Positions 28,804 to 39,400 of a stretch of 64,000 bases of DNA are shown here, one piece after another. The DNA comes from Methylumidiphilus sp963753955 (GTDB lineage Bacteria; Pseudomonadota; Gammaproteobacteria; Methylococcales; Methylococcaceae). Numbering within the stretch: position 1 is the stretch's first letter; each line of letters starts with the position of its first letter. The position numbers and the translations under genes were made by a program. Location of the stretch: assembly GCA_963753955.1 (NCBI GenBank), contig CAVWEM010000008.1:1-64000 (forward strand). The letters are read 5' to 3'. The notes below the pieces were generated by a model. It made no database searches, was not told the DNA's origin, and saw nothing but the letters and a program-made list of their open reading frames with translations.

Positions 28804-29835
28804 GTGAAAAAGCTCGGTTTTATCGCATCCATGCTCGGTGTTTTCCTCTTGTTTTTCCTTAGCCCCGCGTCTGCGGAGGAAAAATTGAGGTTGACGGGTT
28901 CCGGGGCCAGCTTCCCATTTCCGCTGTACTCCGCCTGGTTCAAAAACTTCAGCAAAAATCACCCGAACGCCAATATCGACTATCAGGCCAAAGGCTCCGG
29001 TGCGGGCATCTTGGACTTCATCAACCACACGGTTGACTTTGCGGCCAGCGACGCGGCCATGAAACCCGAGGAGATCGCCAAAGTCCAAGGCGGCGTCGTG
29101 CTGTTGCCGATGACCGCCGGCGAGATCGTGGTCACTTACAACCTGCCCGGCAACCCGAAGGGCTTGAAGCTGCCGCGTGACGTTTATCCGGACATTTTCC
29201 TAGGCAAAATCACCAATTGGAACGATCCCCGCATCCAGGCCGCCAATCCCAGCCTGAAGTTGCCGGATCTAGCCATCACCGTGGTGCGCCGGGCCGACAG
29301 CAGCGGCACGACTTTTGTGTTCACCAGCCACCTCAGCGCGATCAGCCCGGACTGGAAGAATGGCCCCGGCGCGGGCACGACCGTGAACTGGCCGGGCAGC
29401 GACAAATTCGTCGCCTCGCCGAAGAACGACGGCGTCACCGCCACCGTCAAGCAAACCCCCGGTGCCATCGGCTACATCGAATACGCCTACGCCTTGGGTG
29501 CCAAGGTCGAGATGGCCGATCTGCAAAACAAGGCCGGCAAGTTCGTGCGTCCGGGTGCGGAGGGTGGCGAGGCGGCGTTGGCCACTGCGCAACTTCCGGA
29601 AAACCTGATTGCCTGGGTGCTCGACCCTGAGGGCGAGAAATCTTATCCGATTGCGACCTTCACTTGGATGCTGTTCTACCAACAGAATGCCTCTCCTGAG
29701 AAGGCCAAGATCCTGCGTGAAGTGGTCGAGTACGGCCTGACCGAAGGACAGAAGATGAGCGGCAAAATGGGCTACATCCCGCTGCCTGAAAACGTCGTTA
29801 CGGCCGTCCGCGCCGCAGTCAATAAAATTCAATAG
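28804..29835 (+). CDS. pstS: Phosphate ABC transporter substrate-binding protein PstS
   Basis: A 343-residue periplasmic phosphate receptor. The start is GTG 28804. A clear signal peptide (MKKLGFIASMLGVFLLFFLS, cleavage after PASA at about residue 24) precedes the mature protein. Ligand-binding stretches are TGSGASFPFPLYSAW, GSGAGILDFINHTVDFAASD and RRADSSGTTFVF. pstC follows after 10 bases. The frame is intact. Confidence 0.95.
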   Translation: MKKLGFIASMLGVFLLFFLSPASAEEKLRLTGSGASFPFPLYSAWFKNFSKNHPNANIDYQAKGSGAGILDFINHTVDFAASDAAMKPEEIAKVQGGVVLLPMTAGEIVVTYNLPGNPKGLKLPRDVYPDIFLGKITNWNDPRIQAANPSLKLPDLAITVVRRADSSGTTFVFTSHLSAISPDWKNGPGAGTTVNWPGSDKFVASPKNDGVTATVKQTPGAIGYIEYAYALGAKVEMADLQNKAGKFVRPGAEGGEAALATAQLPENLIAWVLDPEGEKSYPIATFTWMLFYQQNASPEKAKILREVVEYGLTEGQKMSGKMGYIPLPENVVTAVRAAVNKIQ

Positions 29836-29845
29836 CGATAGCGCC

Positions 29846-30817
29846 ATGAATGCATTTGAAGAGGCTGTCGCCGGGGAACAAATCTCGGGTCCGCCATCGC
29901 GGGCTGATTACCTGCTTGACCGCTCGTTTAGGGGGCTGGCCAAGGTTTGCGCTTGGTTTATTCTCGCCGTGGTCGGGCTACTCGTCGGAATAATCGGCAT
30001 CAAAGCTTTGCCCGCCATAGCTGAATATCGTCTCGGCTTTCTGACGGGCACCACTTGGGATGTCAATAAGCAGACATTCGGAATTCTGCCGGAAATTTGG
30101 GGCACACTTTATAGCTCGATCCTGGCCTTGGTCATCGGTGGTTTTTTCGGTGTCTCGATGGCGATTTTCCTGACCCAGGATTTTCTTCCCGCCCGTCTTG
30201 CGGTCATTTTCCGGACCATCGTCGAATTGCTCGCAGCGATTCCCAGCGTCGTCTACGGCTTTTGGGGCATTTTTATCGTGGTGCCCTTCATCCGCCCGAT
30301 TGCCGACTGGCTGAATGCGGAATTCGGGTGGATTCCATTTTTCAGCACGACGCTGAGCGGACCGGGAATGCTGCCGGCGGCTTTGGTGTTGGCGATCATG
30401 ATCCTGCCGACCATCGCCGCCGTGTCGCAGGATGCCCTGAGGCAGGTTCCTTATCGCATCAAGGAGGCGGCGTTCGGTCTGGGCGCGACCCGCTGGGAGA
30501 CGATACTGAAGGTCATGCTGCCCACCGCCTCGACGGGTATTTTCGGTGCCCTCGTCTTAGGCTTTGGCCGGGCGCTCGGGGAGACGATGGCCTTGGCCAT
30601 GCTGGTCGGCAATTCCAACCAACTCAGCCTGTCGCTGTTTTCCCCGGGCAATACGCTCGCCGCATTGTTGGCGCTTAACTTTCCCGAGGCCGGTGAGCGC
30701 GAGGTGCCGGTTCTGATGTACGCCGCCTTGGTGCTGCTGCTGATCACCTTGGCAGTGAATATGCTCGGCACGACCATCATGTCACTTACTTCCTCACAAA
30801 TGAGGGTCGGCAAATGA
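29846..30817 (+). CDS. pstC: Phosphate ABC transporter permease PstC
   Basis: A 323-residue inner-membrane permease with about six hydrophobic spans, the first at WFILAVVGLLVGIIGI. It carries an EAA-loop segment (IKEAAFGLGATRWETILKVM) that contacts PstB. It starts 10 bases after pstS, and its TGA at 30815-30817 overlaps the ATG of pstA (ATGA). It forms the channel with PstA. No defect is seen. Confidence 0.95.
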   Translation: MNAFEEAVAGEQISGPPSRADYLLDRSFRGLAKVCAWFILAVVGLLVGIIGIKALPAIAEYRLGFLTGTTWDVNKQTFGILPEIWGTLYSSILALVIGGFFGVSMAIFLTQDFLPARLAVIFRTIVELLAAIPSVVYGFWGIFIVVPFIRPIADWLNAEFGWIPFFSTTLSGPGMLPAALVLAIMILPTIAAVSQDALRQVPYRIKEAAFGLGATRWETILKVMLPTASTGIFGALVLGFGRALGETMALAMLVGNSNQLSLSLFSPGNTLAALLALNFPEAGEREVPVLMYAALVLLLITLAVNMLGTTIMSLTSSQMRVGK

Positions 30818-31727
30818 GTTCGCAAGAACCTGTCTTTTCGAACAAGGGATCGTCTGCCGACGCGCCTTTTCTGCAGCGTTCGTTATTGGAGCCCCGTGGC
30901 CTGTTCAGCACAGTGTTAAGCCGGTGGCATGGATCGCGGCCATCATCGCCAGCATTCCGCTGTTCTCAGTGCTATACGGGCTGATCGTGCGCGGCGGGCA
31001 CCGCTTGAGCCTGGAGGTTTTCACCGAACTGCCGCCGGCGGGGTTCGAGGAAGGCGGCGGTTTTGGCAACGCCATCGTGGGGACGCTGGTGACCGTGGGG
31101 CTGGGCGGGCTCATTAGCATCCCCTTCGGCATTCTGGCGGCCATTTTCCTTGCGGAACTGGAGCCCAATGGCAAAGTGGCTTATGCCGCGCGATTCTGTG
31201 CCAAGACCTTGACCGGATTGCCTTCAATTTTGGCCGGTGTGTTCGCCTATGCGGTCGTGGTGAAGATGACCGGCACCTACTCGGCACCGGCAGCCGGGGT
31301 GGCCTTGGCGCTGCTGATGCTTCCCACGGTCGTGCTGACGGCTGAAGAAGCCATGCAGATGGTGCCTGTCCCGATGAAGAACGCCGCCTACGGAATGGGC
31401 TGCACCCGTAGCCAAGTCATCTGGAAGATCGTTTTTCCAACGGCGCTTCCGGGTGTATTGACCGGCGTCATGCTGGCGGTCGCCCGTGCCGCCGGGGAGA
31501 CTGCGCCGCTGCTGTTCACCGCCTTGTTCAGCAGCTATTGGTTCGTCGAAAACGGCAAGGCGGATCTGATGACCCCCATCGCTTCACTGTCCGTGTTGAT
31601 CTACAACTTCTCCGGCATGCCTTATGACAACCAGATCGAGCTGGCATGGACCGCTTCCCTGGTGCTGGTATTGATGGTGCTGCTGTTCAATATTCTTGCC
31701 CGGGTGTTGGGGCGTAAAAAAGTTTAA
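30814..31727 (+). CDS. pstA: Phosphate ABC transporter permease PstA (N-terminal frameshift)
   Basis: The ATG at 30814 overlaps the pstC stop (ATGA) and gives MSSQEPVFSNKGSSADAPFL, but this frame soon leaves the family sequence. From about 30924 another frame reads VAWIAAIIASIPLFSVLYGL and the complete permease, including ALTAEEAMQMVP-like EAA region residues and NAAYGMGCTRSQVIWKIVFP. A one-base loss near 30920 is the likely cause. A GTG at 30924 could still start a nearly full permease lacking only the cytosolic tail. Confidence 0.85.
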
Positions 31728-31746
31728 CGTTTGGAGGAAATCGACA

Positions 31747-32571
31747 ATGTCAGCGAATTTTAGCGCCGGAGGCAAGGTGACTGCGAGTGAGGCACAAACC
31801 AAAGTGGTCATAGACTGCAAACTGGACAAAGTTTATTACGGGGATTTTCTAGCCGTCAGAGATAGCCACATTCCGATCCAGAAAGGCCAAATCACCGGAT
31901 TTATCGGCCCTTCGGGTTGCGGAAAGAGCACGGTGCTGCGCAGCCTCAACCGCATGAACGATCTGGTGCAGGGTTTTCGTTTCGAGGGCAATGTGCATTT
32001 CCACGGCCAGGATGTTTACGGGAGCACCGTGGATCCGGTGGTCGTGCGCCGCTACATCGGCATGGTGTTCCAGCAACCCAATCCCTTTGCGATGAGCATT
32101 TACGACAATGTCGCCTTTGGGCTGCGCCTGAACCGCTTCAAGGGCGACATCGCCGAGCGCGTGGAGAATGCCCTGAAGAAAGCGGCGTTGTGGGATGAGG
32201 TCAAGGACAAGCTCAAGGCCAGCGGCCTTTCGCTTTCGGGGGGGCAGCAACAGCGTTTGTGCATCGCGCGGGCCATCGCCACCGAACCCTCGGTGGTCTT
32301 GATGGACGAGCCTTGCTCCGCGCTCGACCCCATCGCCACCCGGCGCGTCGAAGAACTGATGGTCGAGTTAAAGGAAAAGTACACGATTGCCCTGGTTACC
32401 CATAATATGCAGCAGGCGACACGTGTCGCCGACAAGACGGCATTCTTTTCGGTCGACATCTCGACGGGAGGGCGCATCGGTTATCTGGTGGAACTCGGCG
32501 ATACCCGGCAAATCTTCGAAGACCCCAAGGAACAATTGACCAAGCAATACATCCGGGGCGAGTTTAGTTAG
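31747..32571 (+). CDS. pstB: Phosphate ABC transporter ATPase PstB
   Basis: A 274-residue ABC ATPase. It has Walker A GPSGCGKST at about 54-62, the signature LSGGQQQRLCIARA, Walker B SVVLMDEPCSALDP and the H-loop LVTHNMQQ. ATG 31747 is preceded by GGAGGA. It powers PstCA. Residues between Q-loop and signature match PstB (VFQQPNPFAMSIYDN). No phoU follows, which is unusual for a pst operon. Confidence 0.96.
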   Translation: MSANFSAGGKVTASEAQTKVVIDCKLDKVYYGDFLAVRDSHIPIQKGQITGFIGPSGCGKSTVLRSLNRMNDLVQGFRFEGNVHFHGQDVYGSTVDPVVVRRYIGMVFQQPNPFAMSIYDNVAFGLRLNRFKGDIAERVENALKKAALWDEVKDKLKASGLSLSGGQQQRLCIARAIATEPSVVLMDEPCSALDPIATRRVEELMVELKEKYTIALVTHNMQQATRVADKTAFFSVDISTGGRIGYLVELGDTRQIFEDPKEQLTKQYIRGEFS

Positions 32572-32589
32572 TCCAGCGGAGCCAAACTG

Positions 32590-33649
32590 ATGAGCAGCAA
32601 GACCCGTTTTGCCAAAGGCCACAGAGGCCTGATTTTTTTCGCCATCGCCTGCCTGGCCGGCATGGCCGAAGGCACCGCCGTCCAAGCCGGGGGCCTGGAA
32701 CTGCGCGGCGGCGGGGCGACGTTTCCCGCGCCGCTTTATCAACGCTGGATAGCCGATTTCGCGCAGCAGCACCCCAATCTCCAGATCGGCTACGCGGCGG
32801 TGGGCAGCGGCGAAGGCATCGCGGCGGTTCCTCGCCGAAGAACTGGATTTTGCAGCCAGCGATGCCGCCCTCAGCGATGAACAGATCGCCTTGGTTAAGA
32901 GGGGGGTGCGATTGGTGCCGGCGACGGCTGGCATCATCGTGTTGGCCTATCACGTGAAAGGCCTGACCGCGCCGTTGAAACTTCCCAGGGGGGTTTACGA
33001 GGACATTTTTACGGGAAAAATCACCCATTGGGATGATGCCCGAATCCAGGCTCCCAATCCCGACGCGAAACTTCCGCACCGGAGCATCACAATCGTGGCC
33101 CGCCAGGATAGCAGCGGGACGACCTATGCCTTTACCAATCACCTGAGCGCCGTCAGCCAGGAGTGGCGCGACCGTGGGCCTGGTGTCGGCAAGGTGGTGG
33201 ATTGGCCGGGCAGCACCATGGTAGCTCGCGGCAATGAAGGCGTGGCGTCGCGCATCAAAGTCAGCGAGGGGACGATAGGCTACCTGGAGTACGGCTTCGC
33301 CAAACGGCTCGGACTGCCGATGGCCTGGCTGGAGAACAAAGCCGGACATTTCGTGGAGCCCAGCGACCAATCGGGCGAGGAAGCCTTGGCCAGCAACGCG
33401 CAGCGGATGCCTGAAAACCTGCGCTTGCTGATCCCCGACCCCGATGGCGCGGCCGCCTATCCGATTCTTACTTTGAGCTGGCTGCTGCTGTACCAACACT
33501 ACCCGGATCCGGCAAAAGCTGCCGCGCTCAAGCAGTTTGTGGCTTTCGGCTTGGCCGATGGCCAGCGCCACAGCCGCGAGCTCGGCTATGTGCCGTTGCC
33601 CGAGGAAATCGTTTCCCGGTCGCGTCAGGCTTTGGAAAGTATCCAATAG
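32590..33649 (+). CDS. Second PstS-type phosphate-binding protein (one frameshift)
   Basis: ATG 32590 begins MSSKTRFAKGHRGLIFFAIA, a signal peptide ending near VQAGG, then ELRGGGATFPAPLYQRWIAD. The frame breaks near 32827, where GCGGCGGTTCCTC has one base too many. It resumes as EELDFAASDAALSDEQIALV to a complete C-terminus ending QALESIQ. It is similar in order to pstS but divergent. Lying 18 bases after pstB, it is probably a receptor variant with other affinity. With the frameshift only the N-terminal 80 residues would be made. Confidence 0.82.
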
Positions 33650-33739
33650 CCTGCCGTGAATCCAGGCTAGCAACACACACGGGGCGCGTAGCTTCTGCGT
33701 CTAGCCTCTGGCCTCAGAAGCAGAATATCCCCCTAACGT

Positions 33740-34417
33740 ATGGAAAGTTCCGTCTACGAGCCACACCTCCAGCCACGCCTCAATCTCCAGTCGATTGAGG
33801 CTTCATTGCGCCGAGTGCAAAGCGAATTCCCCCGGATCAATCAGGCATTGAATTTTTCCCGCGAGCCTATGGACGACGAATTAGTAGAGAACCTGCTGTC
33901 GGGCTATGCCCAGGTCAGCCGATTGCTGGAAGCCAATGTCGAATTGTTTGCCTTGGGCAACTCCGCCAGCCTGTTGGAGCTCAATACCCGCGTGTTGTGC
34001 GGAACGGGCGAACAGAAACGGCGCGAATATAAAAAGCATATCAAGGCCAATAGCCGGTATTTCTATGATCGGACTGACGCAGGCATTCAAGACTTGGCGG
34101 AATGGCATGCGCTGCACCGGCATGAATCGGTTTGGCTGCGGGCCGCTGGCATCTATATCCGCATCCTGAGCGAGCCGCAGGTGTTCATCGAGGGCAATGA
34201 CCGCACGGGTGCCCTGGTGATGAGCTATGTCCTGGCGAAAGAGGGGCTGCCACCGTTCGTGCTGACAGCCCACAACGCCAAGGCTTATTTCGACTCCTCC
34301 GCGTTAATCAAGAAAATGCCGAGAAACGGCCTAGGCAGCCTGTTCCGCTTGCCCCGCCTGAAGGCGAGGGTCGCCGGCTTTCTTAAAGACCAAGCCGATT
34401 GTGGTTATTTGCTTTGA
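33740..34417 (+). CDS. Fic-like domain protein with altered catalytic motif
   Basis: A 225-residue protein 90 bases after the second pstS. Residues 147-155 (QVFIEGNDR) followed by TGALVMSYVLAKEGLPPFVL align by eye with the Fic signature HPFxxGNGR and the helix after it. The usual catalytic His is Gln and the last Gly is Asp. The N-terminal 100 residues are helical and not recognised. If truly Fic-like, AMP transfer is unlikely by the standard mechanism. Association with the pst operon suggests a role under phosphate limitation. A short hairpin GCTTCTG/CAGAAGC precedes the gene. Confidence 0.6.
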   Translation: MESSVYEPHLQPRLNLQSIEASLRRVQSEFPRINQALNFSREPMDDELVENLLSGYAQVSRLLEANVELFALGNSASLLELNTRVLCGTGEQKRREYKKHIKANSRYFYDRTDAGIQDLAEWHALHRHESVWLRAAGIYIRILSEPQVFIEGNDRTGALVMSYVLAKEGLPPFVLTAHNAKAYFDSSALIKKMPRNGLGSLFRLPRLKARVAGFLKDQADCGYLL

Positions 34418-34456
34418 GGGGGCGTCGATGAAGAAAGGCGATGATTGGACAGGCGC

Positions 34457-34708
34457 TCAAGCCAACCAAGAACCCTTTCCCTTGCTTCGATTGCTGAGTA
34501 CGATCCGTTCGAATTTCTCGGGATCCTGTTTGAGCAGGCACAGATATTCGTCCGCCAGAGCGATCCCGCGTTGGCCGCCATGCGCCTTGAACTTGGCCAG
34601 CGCGACCAGCAAGAGCTTGGCGGCCGCCCGGATTTCGCGGTCTTCGCCGTCGCCATAATGCGTCACCAGTTCGTCGTAGAGTGCTTCGGCCTTTTCGAGT
34701 GGTGTCAT
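34457..34708 (-). CDS. Small hypothetical helical protein
   Basis: An 83-residue, mostly helical, charged protein (MTPLEKAEALYDELVTHYGD, then REIRAAAKLLLVALAKFKAH and YLCLLKQDPEKFERIVLSNR). It is convergent with the Fic-like gene. The even, amphipathic composition supports coding, but I recognise no family, and no strong ribosome site is seen. Confidence 0.5.
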   Translation of the reverse strand: MTPLEKAEALYDELVTHYGDGEDREIRAAAKLLLVALAKFKAHGGQRGIALADEYLCLLKQDPEKFERIVLSNRSKGKGSWLA

Positions 34709-34826
34709 GGTGGATACTTTTCGTGGTTCGTGTTGGACAATCGGCTGTGTCAGCCATGTGATCGGTTCGCCGGGAAATAAACCTCGGCGGGCAAATGAAT
34801 ACTCATTACAAGAAACCCAAAATCTA

Positions 34827-35210
34827 ATGAATTTTCGCCGAGAGTGGAGCCGGAAGAAGTGGGCAGGCGGTCAAAGCCTGCCGCCGCTTCAGCGCGATAA
34901 AGCGCAGGATGGCGCATCGCCAGGCTCAGGAACGCCCGCGCAGGATCTCGACGCTCTTGAAATGATTGCCGAGCTGCCGCGAGATGTCGGGTGGATACTG
35001 CTGGTGGTGGGCTTGCTGACCGAGCTTGGCGCACCCGGCGTCCCGCCTTTCTGGATTTTCGGCATCCTTATCTTGTTGCCCCGAAAGGGAACACGTTTGG
35101 CAAGCTGCCTCCAACGCCGAACGCCAAACTTATTCAACGGATGCCTGCGGATGGTGAGTCGGTATGCGCAGGATCTGGAAAAGCGGTATCCCCAGCGGCA
35201 AACCGACTGA
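34827..35210 (+). CDS. Small predicted membrane protein
   Basis: From ATG 34827 (MNFRREWSRKKWAGG) this is about 127 residues. The middle part RDVGWILLVVGLLTELGAPG then VPPFWIFGILILLPRKGTRL gives two close hydrophobic spans around a PG turn, similar to small PGPGW-type membrane proteins. Basic residues flank them. It is convergent with metK, 25 bases away. The function is unknown and the start uncertain. Confidence 0.45.
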   Translation: MNFRREWSRKKWAGGQSLPPLQRDKAQDGASPGSGTPAQDLDALEMIAELPRDVGWILLVVGLLTELGAPGVPPFWIFGILILLPRKGTRLASCLQRRTPNLFNGCLRMVSRYAQDLEKRYPQRQTD

Positions 35211-35234
35211 TCGCCAAACGCAGTCCATCAGCGG

Positions 35235-36422
35235 TCAGCGCAGCCCCTCGGCGCGGTCGGTTCTTTCCCAAGGGAGTTCGCCGAAGGATTTGCCCAGTTG
35301 CCCGTGCGCGGCCAGCTTCCTGTAAAACCCGGACTTGCTGGTCGCCGGCCAATGCCGCAGGTTGAACTCGCGGATGATCGCGCCCAGCCGGAAATCAAAA
35401 TTCGCCTCCACCCGCTGCTGGATGACGTCTTCGGCCACTTTGCCGGTGCCAAAGGTTTGCACCTGGATGCTGATGGGCTCGGCATGGCCTAGGGAGTAAC
35501 TAAGCTGCACTTCGCACTCGTCCGCGAGCCCGGCCGCGACGACATTTTTGGCCGCATAGCGGGCAGCATAGACGCCCACCCGGTCGATGCGCGACGGGTC
35601 TTTGCCGCTGAGCGCGGAAGCGCTGTGGCGGGCGTAGCAGCCATAAGTTTCGGCGGCGGTTTTCCGTCCGGTCATGCCCGAGTGGGTCATCGGGCCGCTT
35701 TTCGGGAAGGTGACGCGGGGATTGATGAAGATCTCCGTGTCCCCGTCCGGCTGGATGGGGTCGCCAACGAACACCCGGCCGATGATCTCCTGTTGCAGAT
35801 CGGCGCGGATGGTCGCCGCGTCCGGCTGATGCAGGCCTTCCAGGCCAGCGATGACGGTGATGCTGTGGATACGCACCGGCTTGCGCTTCTCGAAGGCGAC
35901 CCCAACCTGGGTAGTGCAATCGGGCGAAAGATAGGGCATCCGCCCTTCGGCGCGGGCGAGGCTCAACGCCTTCGCCACCCGGTCGGCCAGCGTGACCGGC
36001 AACGGCATCAAATCCTCGGTGTGGGTGCAGGCGAAGCCGAACAGGGTGGACTGACTGTTCACCGTGTAGCGATCTATCTCAGCGTCAGCCAGATCCGCCT
36101 CGTCTGCCTGGGCGCGCTGTTCGGGCGGCATGGTGATGAGGCTGGTGACCACGGTGCAGTCGGCCGTGTCGAAATCCTGCGGGCGGTAACCCACGCCCGC
36201 GATCACCGAACGTGCCACATGAGCGATATCCACCACGGCCTTCGAGGCCAGCCGCGCCGCGACGTAGACGATGCCTTTGGAAATCGCGCATTCGGCGATG
36301 ATGCGCGAATAGGGGTCTTGTTTGAGAAACTGATCCACCAAGGCATCGCTGATGGTATCGCATAGACGGTCGGGGTGGCCTGCGGAGACCGCTTCGGACG
36401 TGAACAAAAATTGCTTAGTCAT
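35235..36422 (-). CDS. metK: Divergent S-adenosylmethionine synthetase
   Basis: A 395-residue MetK-fold protein. It keeps FTSEAVSAGHPDRLCDTISD, DTADCTVVTSLI, MTGRKTAAETYG and SGKDPSRIDR. By eye against E. coli MetK, the GAGDQG loop (with catalytic Asp118) reads TVNSQS, and the lysine of SDAKSQV is Thr (SPDCTTQV). HGGGAF is also replaced by HSASAL. It may be a paralogue with reduced or other activity, and a housekeeping metK probably exists elsewhere. It is the last gene after the P2-type ATPase, 11 bases downstream. Confidence 0.82.
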   Translation of the reverse strand: MTKQFLFTSEAVSAGHPDRLCDTISDALVDQFLKQDPYSRIIAECAISKGIVYVAARLASKAVVDIAHVARSVIAGVGYRPQDFDTADCTVVTSLITMPPEQRAQADEADLADAEIDRYTVNSQSTLFGFACTHTEDLMPLPVTLADRVAKALSLARAEGRMPYLSPDCTTQVGVAFEKRKPVRIHSITVIAGLEGLHQPDAATIRADLQQEIIGRVFVGDPIQPDGDTEIFINPRVTFPKSGPMTHSGMTGRKTAAETYGCYARHSASALSGKDPSRIDRVGVYAARYAAKNVVAAGLADECEVQLSYSLGHAEPISIQVQTFGTGKVAEDVIQQRVEANFDFRLGAIIREFNLRHWPATSKSGFYRKLAAHGQLGKSFGELPWERTDRAEGLR

Positions 36423-36432
36423 ATTGGCTTCC

Positions 36433-39400
36433 TCATTCCTGGCGCGGGGCGGTTTTGATTTTCTTGATGGATTCGTTGACCAGCATCGGCACGACGGCCC
36501 CGGCGGCGATGGCCGCGATGTCCAGCGGGGCTATCGGCGTCAAGCGCAGCAGCGTGCGCAACGGCGGAAACGTCGCCGCCAACACCTGGACACCTAGGGA
36601 GCCCACCACGGCGGTCGTCAAATAGGGATTCTTTGGCCGCTTCCCTTGATCGAAGATGGTGGTGTGTTCGGAGCGGCAGCCGATGGAATGCAGGAACTGT
36701 CCGCAGGTCAAGGCCATGAAGACGTTGGTGCCGGCTTGCGGACCCACGCCGTAGCGGGCGACGCTGTAGCCGTACACGCCCAGGGTCCGGCCGTCATCAC
36801 CAGCGACTCGCGCAACATGGTCAGGAAGTCTTCACGGTCGAGGATGGGCCGGTTCGGGTCGCGTGGGGGCTGCTTTAGCACACTCGGCTCCGGCGGTTCC
36901 ATGGACAGCGCCATGGCGGGGAAAATGTCGGTGACCAGGTTGATCCACAGCAATTGCACAGGACTCAGCACTTCGCCCATGCCCAAGGCCGTGCCGAGCA
37001 GCATCACCTCAACCTCGCCCATATTGGACGACAACAGGAACCTCAGACTCTTGCGGATGTTGCCGTAGATCGTGCGGCCCTGCTGCACGGCGGTGATCAT
37101 CGTGCGGATATTGTCGTCTTCCAGCACCACGTCGGCCACGGCGCGGGCGACATCAGAACCCATCTCGCCCATGGCGACGCCGACATCGGCGGCTTTCAGA
37201 GCCGGGCCGTCGTTGATGCCGTCACCGGTCATCGCGACGACCTTGCCCGAGGCTTGCAGCGCCTGGACGATCCGCACTTTATGGGCGGGGCTGACGCGGG
37301 CGAACACCGTCGTGTCTTTGACGACATTCTTCAAAATCTCCGGGTCGAGCTTTTCCAAGCTGGCGGAATCGACGATTTCCAACGCCTTGTCGCCGTGCAA
37401 CCGCAAGCGGTGGCCCACCGAATAGGCGGTGGCGCTCTGGTCGCCGGTGATCATCACGGTTTGGATGCCGGCCTCGTGGAACTGATCCATCAGTTCCGCG
37501 ACGCCGGGCCGCAACATGTCTTCCATGCCGGTCAAGCCGACCCAGACGAGTTCGGCGGGCTTAAGCCCTTCGAGCGTGTCGGCATAACCGTAGGCTGCAG
37601 CCAGCACCCGCAACGCCTTGCCCGCCATTTCCTCGTTCTGCTCGATGATCTCGGCACGTTGCCCGTCGGTCAGTTCCTCGATTACGCCGTCCGCTTGCCG
37701 GTAACGGCACAGGGCCAGCACTTCCGCCGGGCTACCCTTCGCCGCGAGGAAATAGCGCTCGTCTTCCTGATGCACGGTGACCATGTAAGGCCGGTTTTCG
37801 GCGCGGTGGAAGGTCTTGACTGAGGGCAAGCCCGCCCGCAAAGCATTGATATCCTCGCCAGACGCCAACGCGACCGTGATCAGCGCACCCTCGGTCGGGG
37901 AGCCTTCGAGCTGGTAGTCGCCGGGTGTGCCGGTGATGATGACTTCGCTGCACAGGCTGACAATCCGCAGCATTTGCTTGAAGTCCGCGAGCAGGGCCAG
38001 ATCGACCGGCCGCTCACCCAGATACGCCTCGCCCTCGGCGATACTGATGACCTGCTGCGATGTCCTTAACTCCACTACGGTCATCTTGTTCATGGTCAGG
38101 GTGCCGGTCTTGTCCAGGCAGATGACCTGCACCGAACCCAGGCTTTCGACCGCCGGCAGATGGCGGATCAGCACCTTCTTCTTATGCATCTCGCTGATGC
38201 CCAGTGCCAGGGTCGTGGTCGCCACCGCCGGCAAGCCCTCAGGCACCGCCGCCACCGCCAGTGAAATCGACGAGGTCAGCATCTGTAGCCAGCCATAGCC
38301 GCGCGCCATGCCCATAGCGAACATCAAGGCACACAGGCCCGCGCTCATCCCGGCCATTTGCATGCCCATCTGATCCAGTTGCTTCTGCATCGGCGTGTCG
38401 GGGGTTTCGACCGAGCCGACCAGCGCCTGGATCGTGCCGATTTCAGTATTGACGCCGGTGGCGACCACCATCGCCAGCCCGCTGCCGCCGGTCACGACGG
38501 TACCCATGTAGACCATGTTTTTCCGATCCGCCAGCGGCGTATCTTCATTGGCGAGGAAGTCGGCGCGCTTGCTGACCGGCATGCTCTCGCCGGTCAGCGC
38601 CGATTCGTCCACCGTCAGCCGATTGCTCGCCAAAAGCCTCGCATCCGCCGCGACGAAGGTGCCGGGGGCCAGCACCTGCACGTCGCCGACCACCACGTCT
38701 TCGACGGCGACTTCCACCGGCTGGCCGGCGCGCAGCACCCGCGTGTGCAAGGGCGTCATCTTGCCTAAGGCGTTGATGGTCTTCTCGGCCTGGGTTTCGG
38801 TGACGAAACCGATGACGGCGTTGATCACCACGACCCCAGCGATGACGACGGCGTCCGCGATGCCGCCCGTCGCGATTGAGATGCCGGCCGAGACCGCCAG
38901 CAGCGCGACCGGCGGACTCATGAACTGTTCGAGAATCAGGCTGAGCTTGGAGCGCGGCGTGGCGACCGACAGCGCATTTGGCCCATACTCCGCCAAACGG
39001 GCCAAGGCTATCCCGGCCGGCAATCCCTCCGCCGAGCTTTCCAGCCGTTGCGCGACCTGCGCCTCGGTCTGCAAGTGCCAGTCGCTCTTGGGCGCGGTGG
39101 CCGCCGCGCCTGTGATGCTGTTTTTCGCCTGGGCCGGGCGCACCGTCGCGGAGCGCAGGGTACGCACGTTTTCGCCACCGACATTCCTGGCCTTGCGGCC
39201 AAGATCAGGCGCGTGTCCTGGGTTCGCCCGCCGGGCCAAGATGTCCAGTTCGCGGATAAGGCGTTCGACATCCACACCCGAATGAAACAGGATCAGGACG
39301 TTGCCGGTCAGCACGTTGGCGCTGGCAGACCGCACATAGTCCAGCCCAACCAGGAAACTTTCGAGTTCGTCCTTGAAAGGCTCGCTGTGTCGCAGCCCGA

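Noticed and set aside
36433..36777. Separate 114-residue hypothetical membrane protein
   Set aside because: It is the C-terminal transmembrane part of the P2-type ATPase in a shifted frame, not an independent gene.
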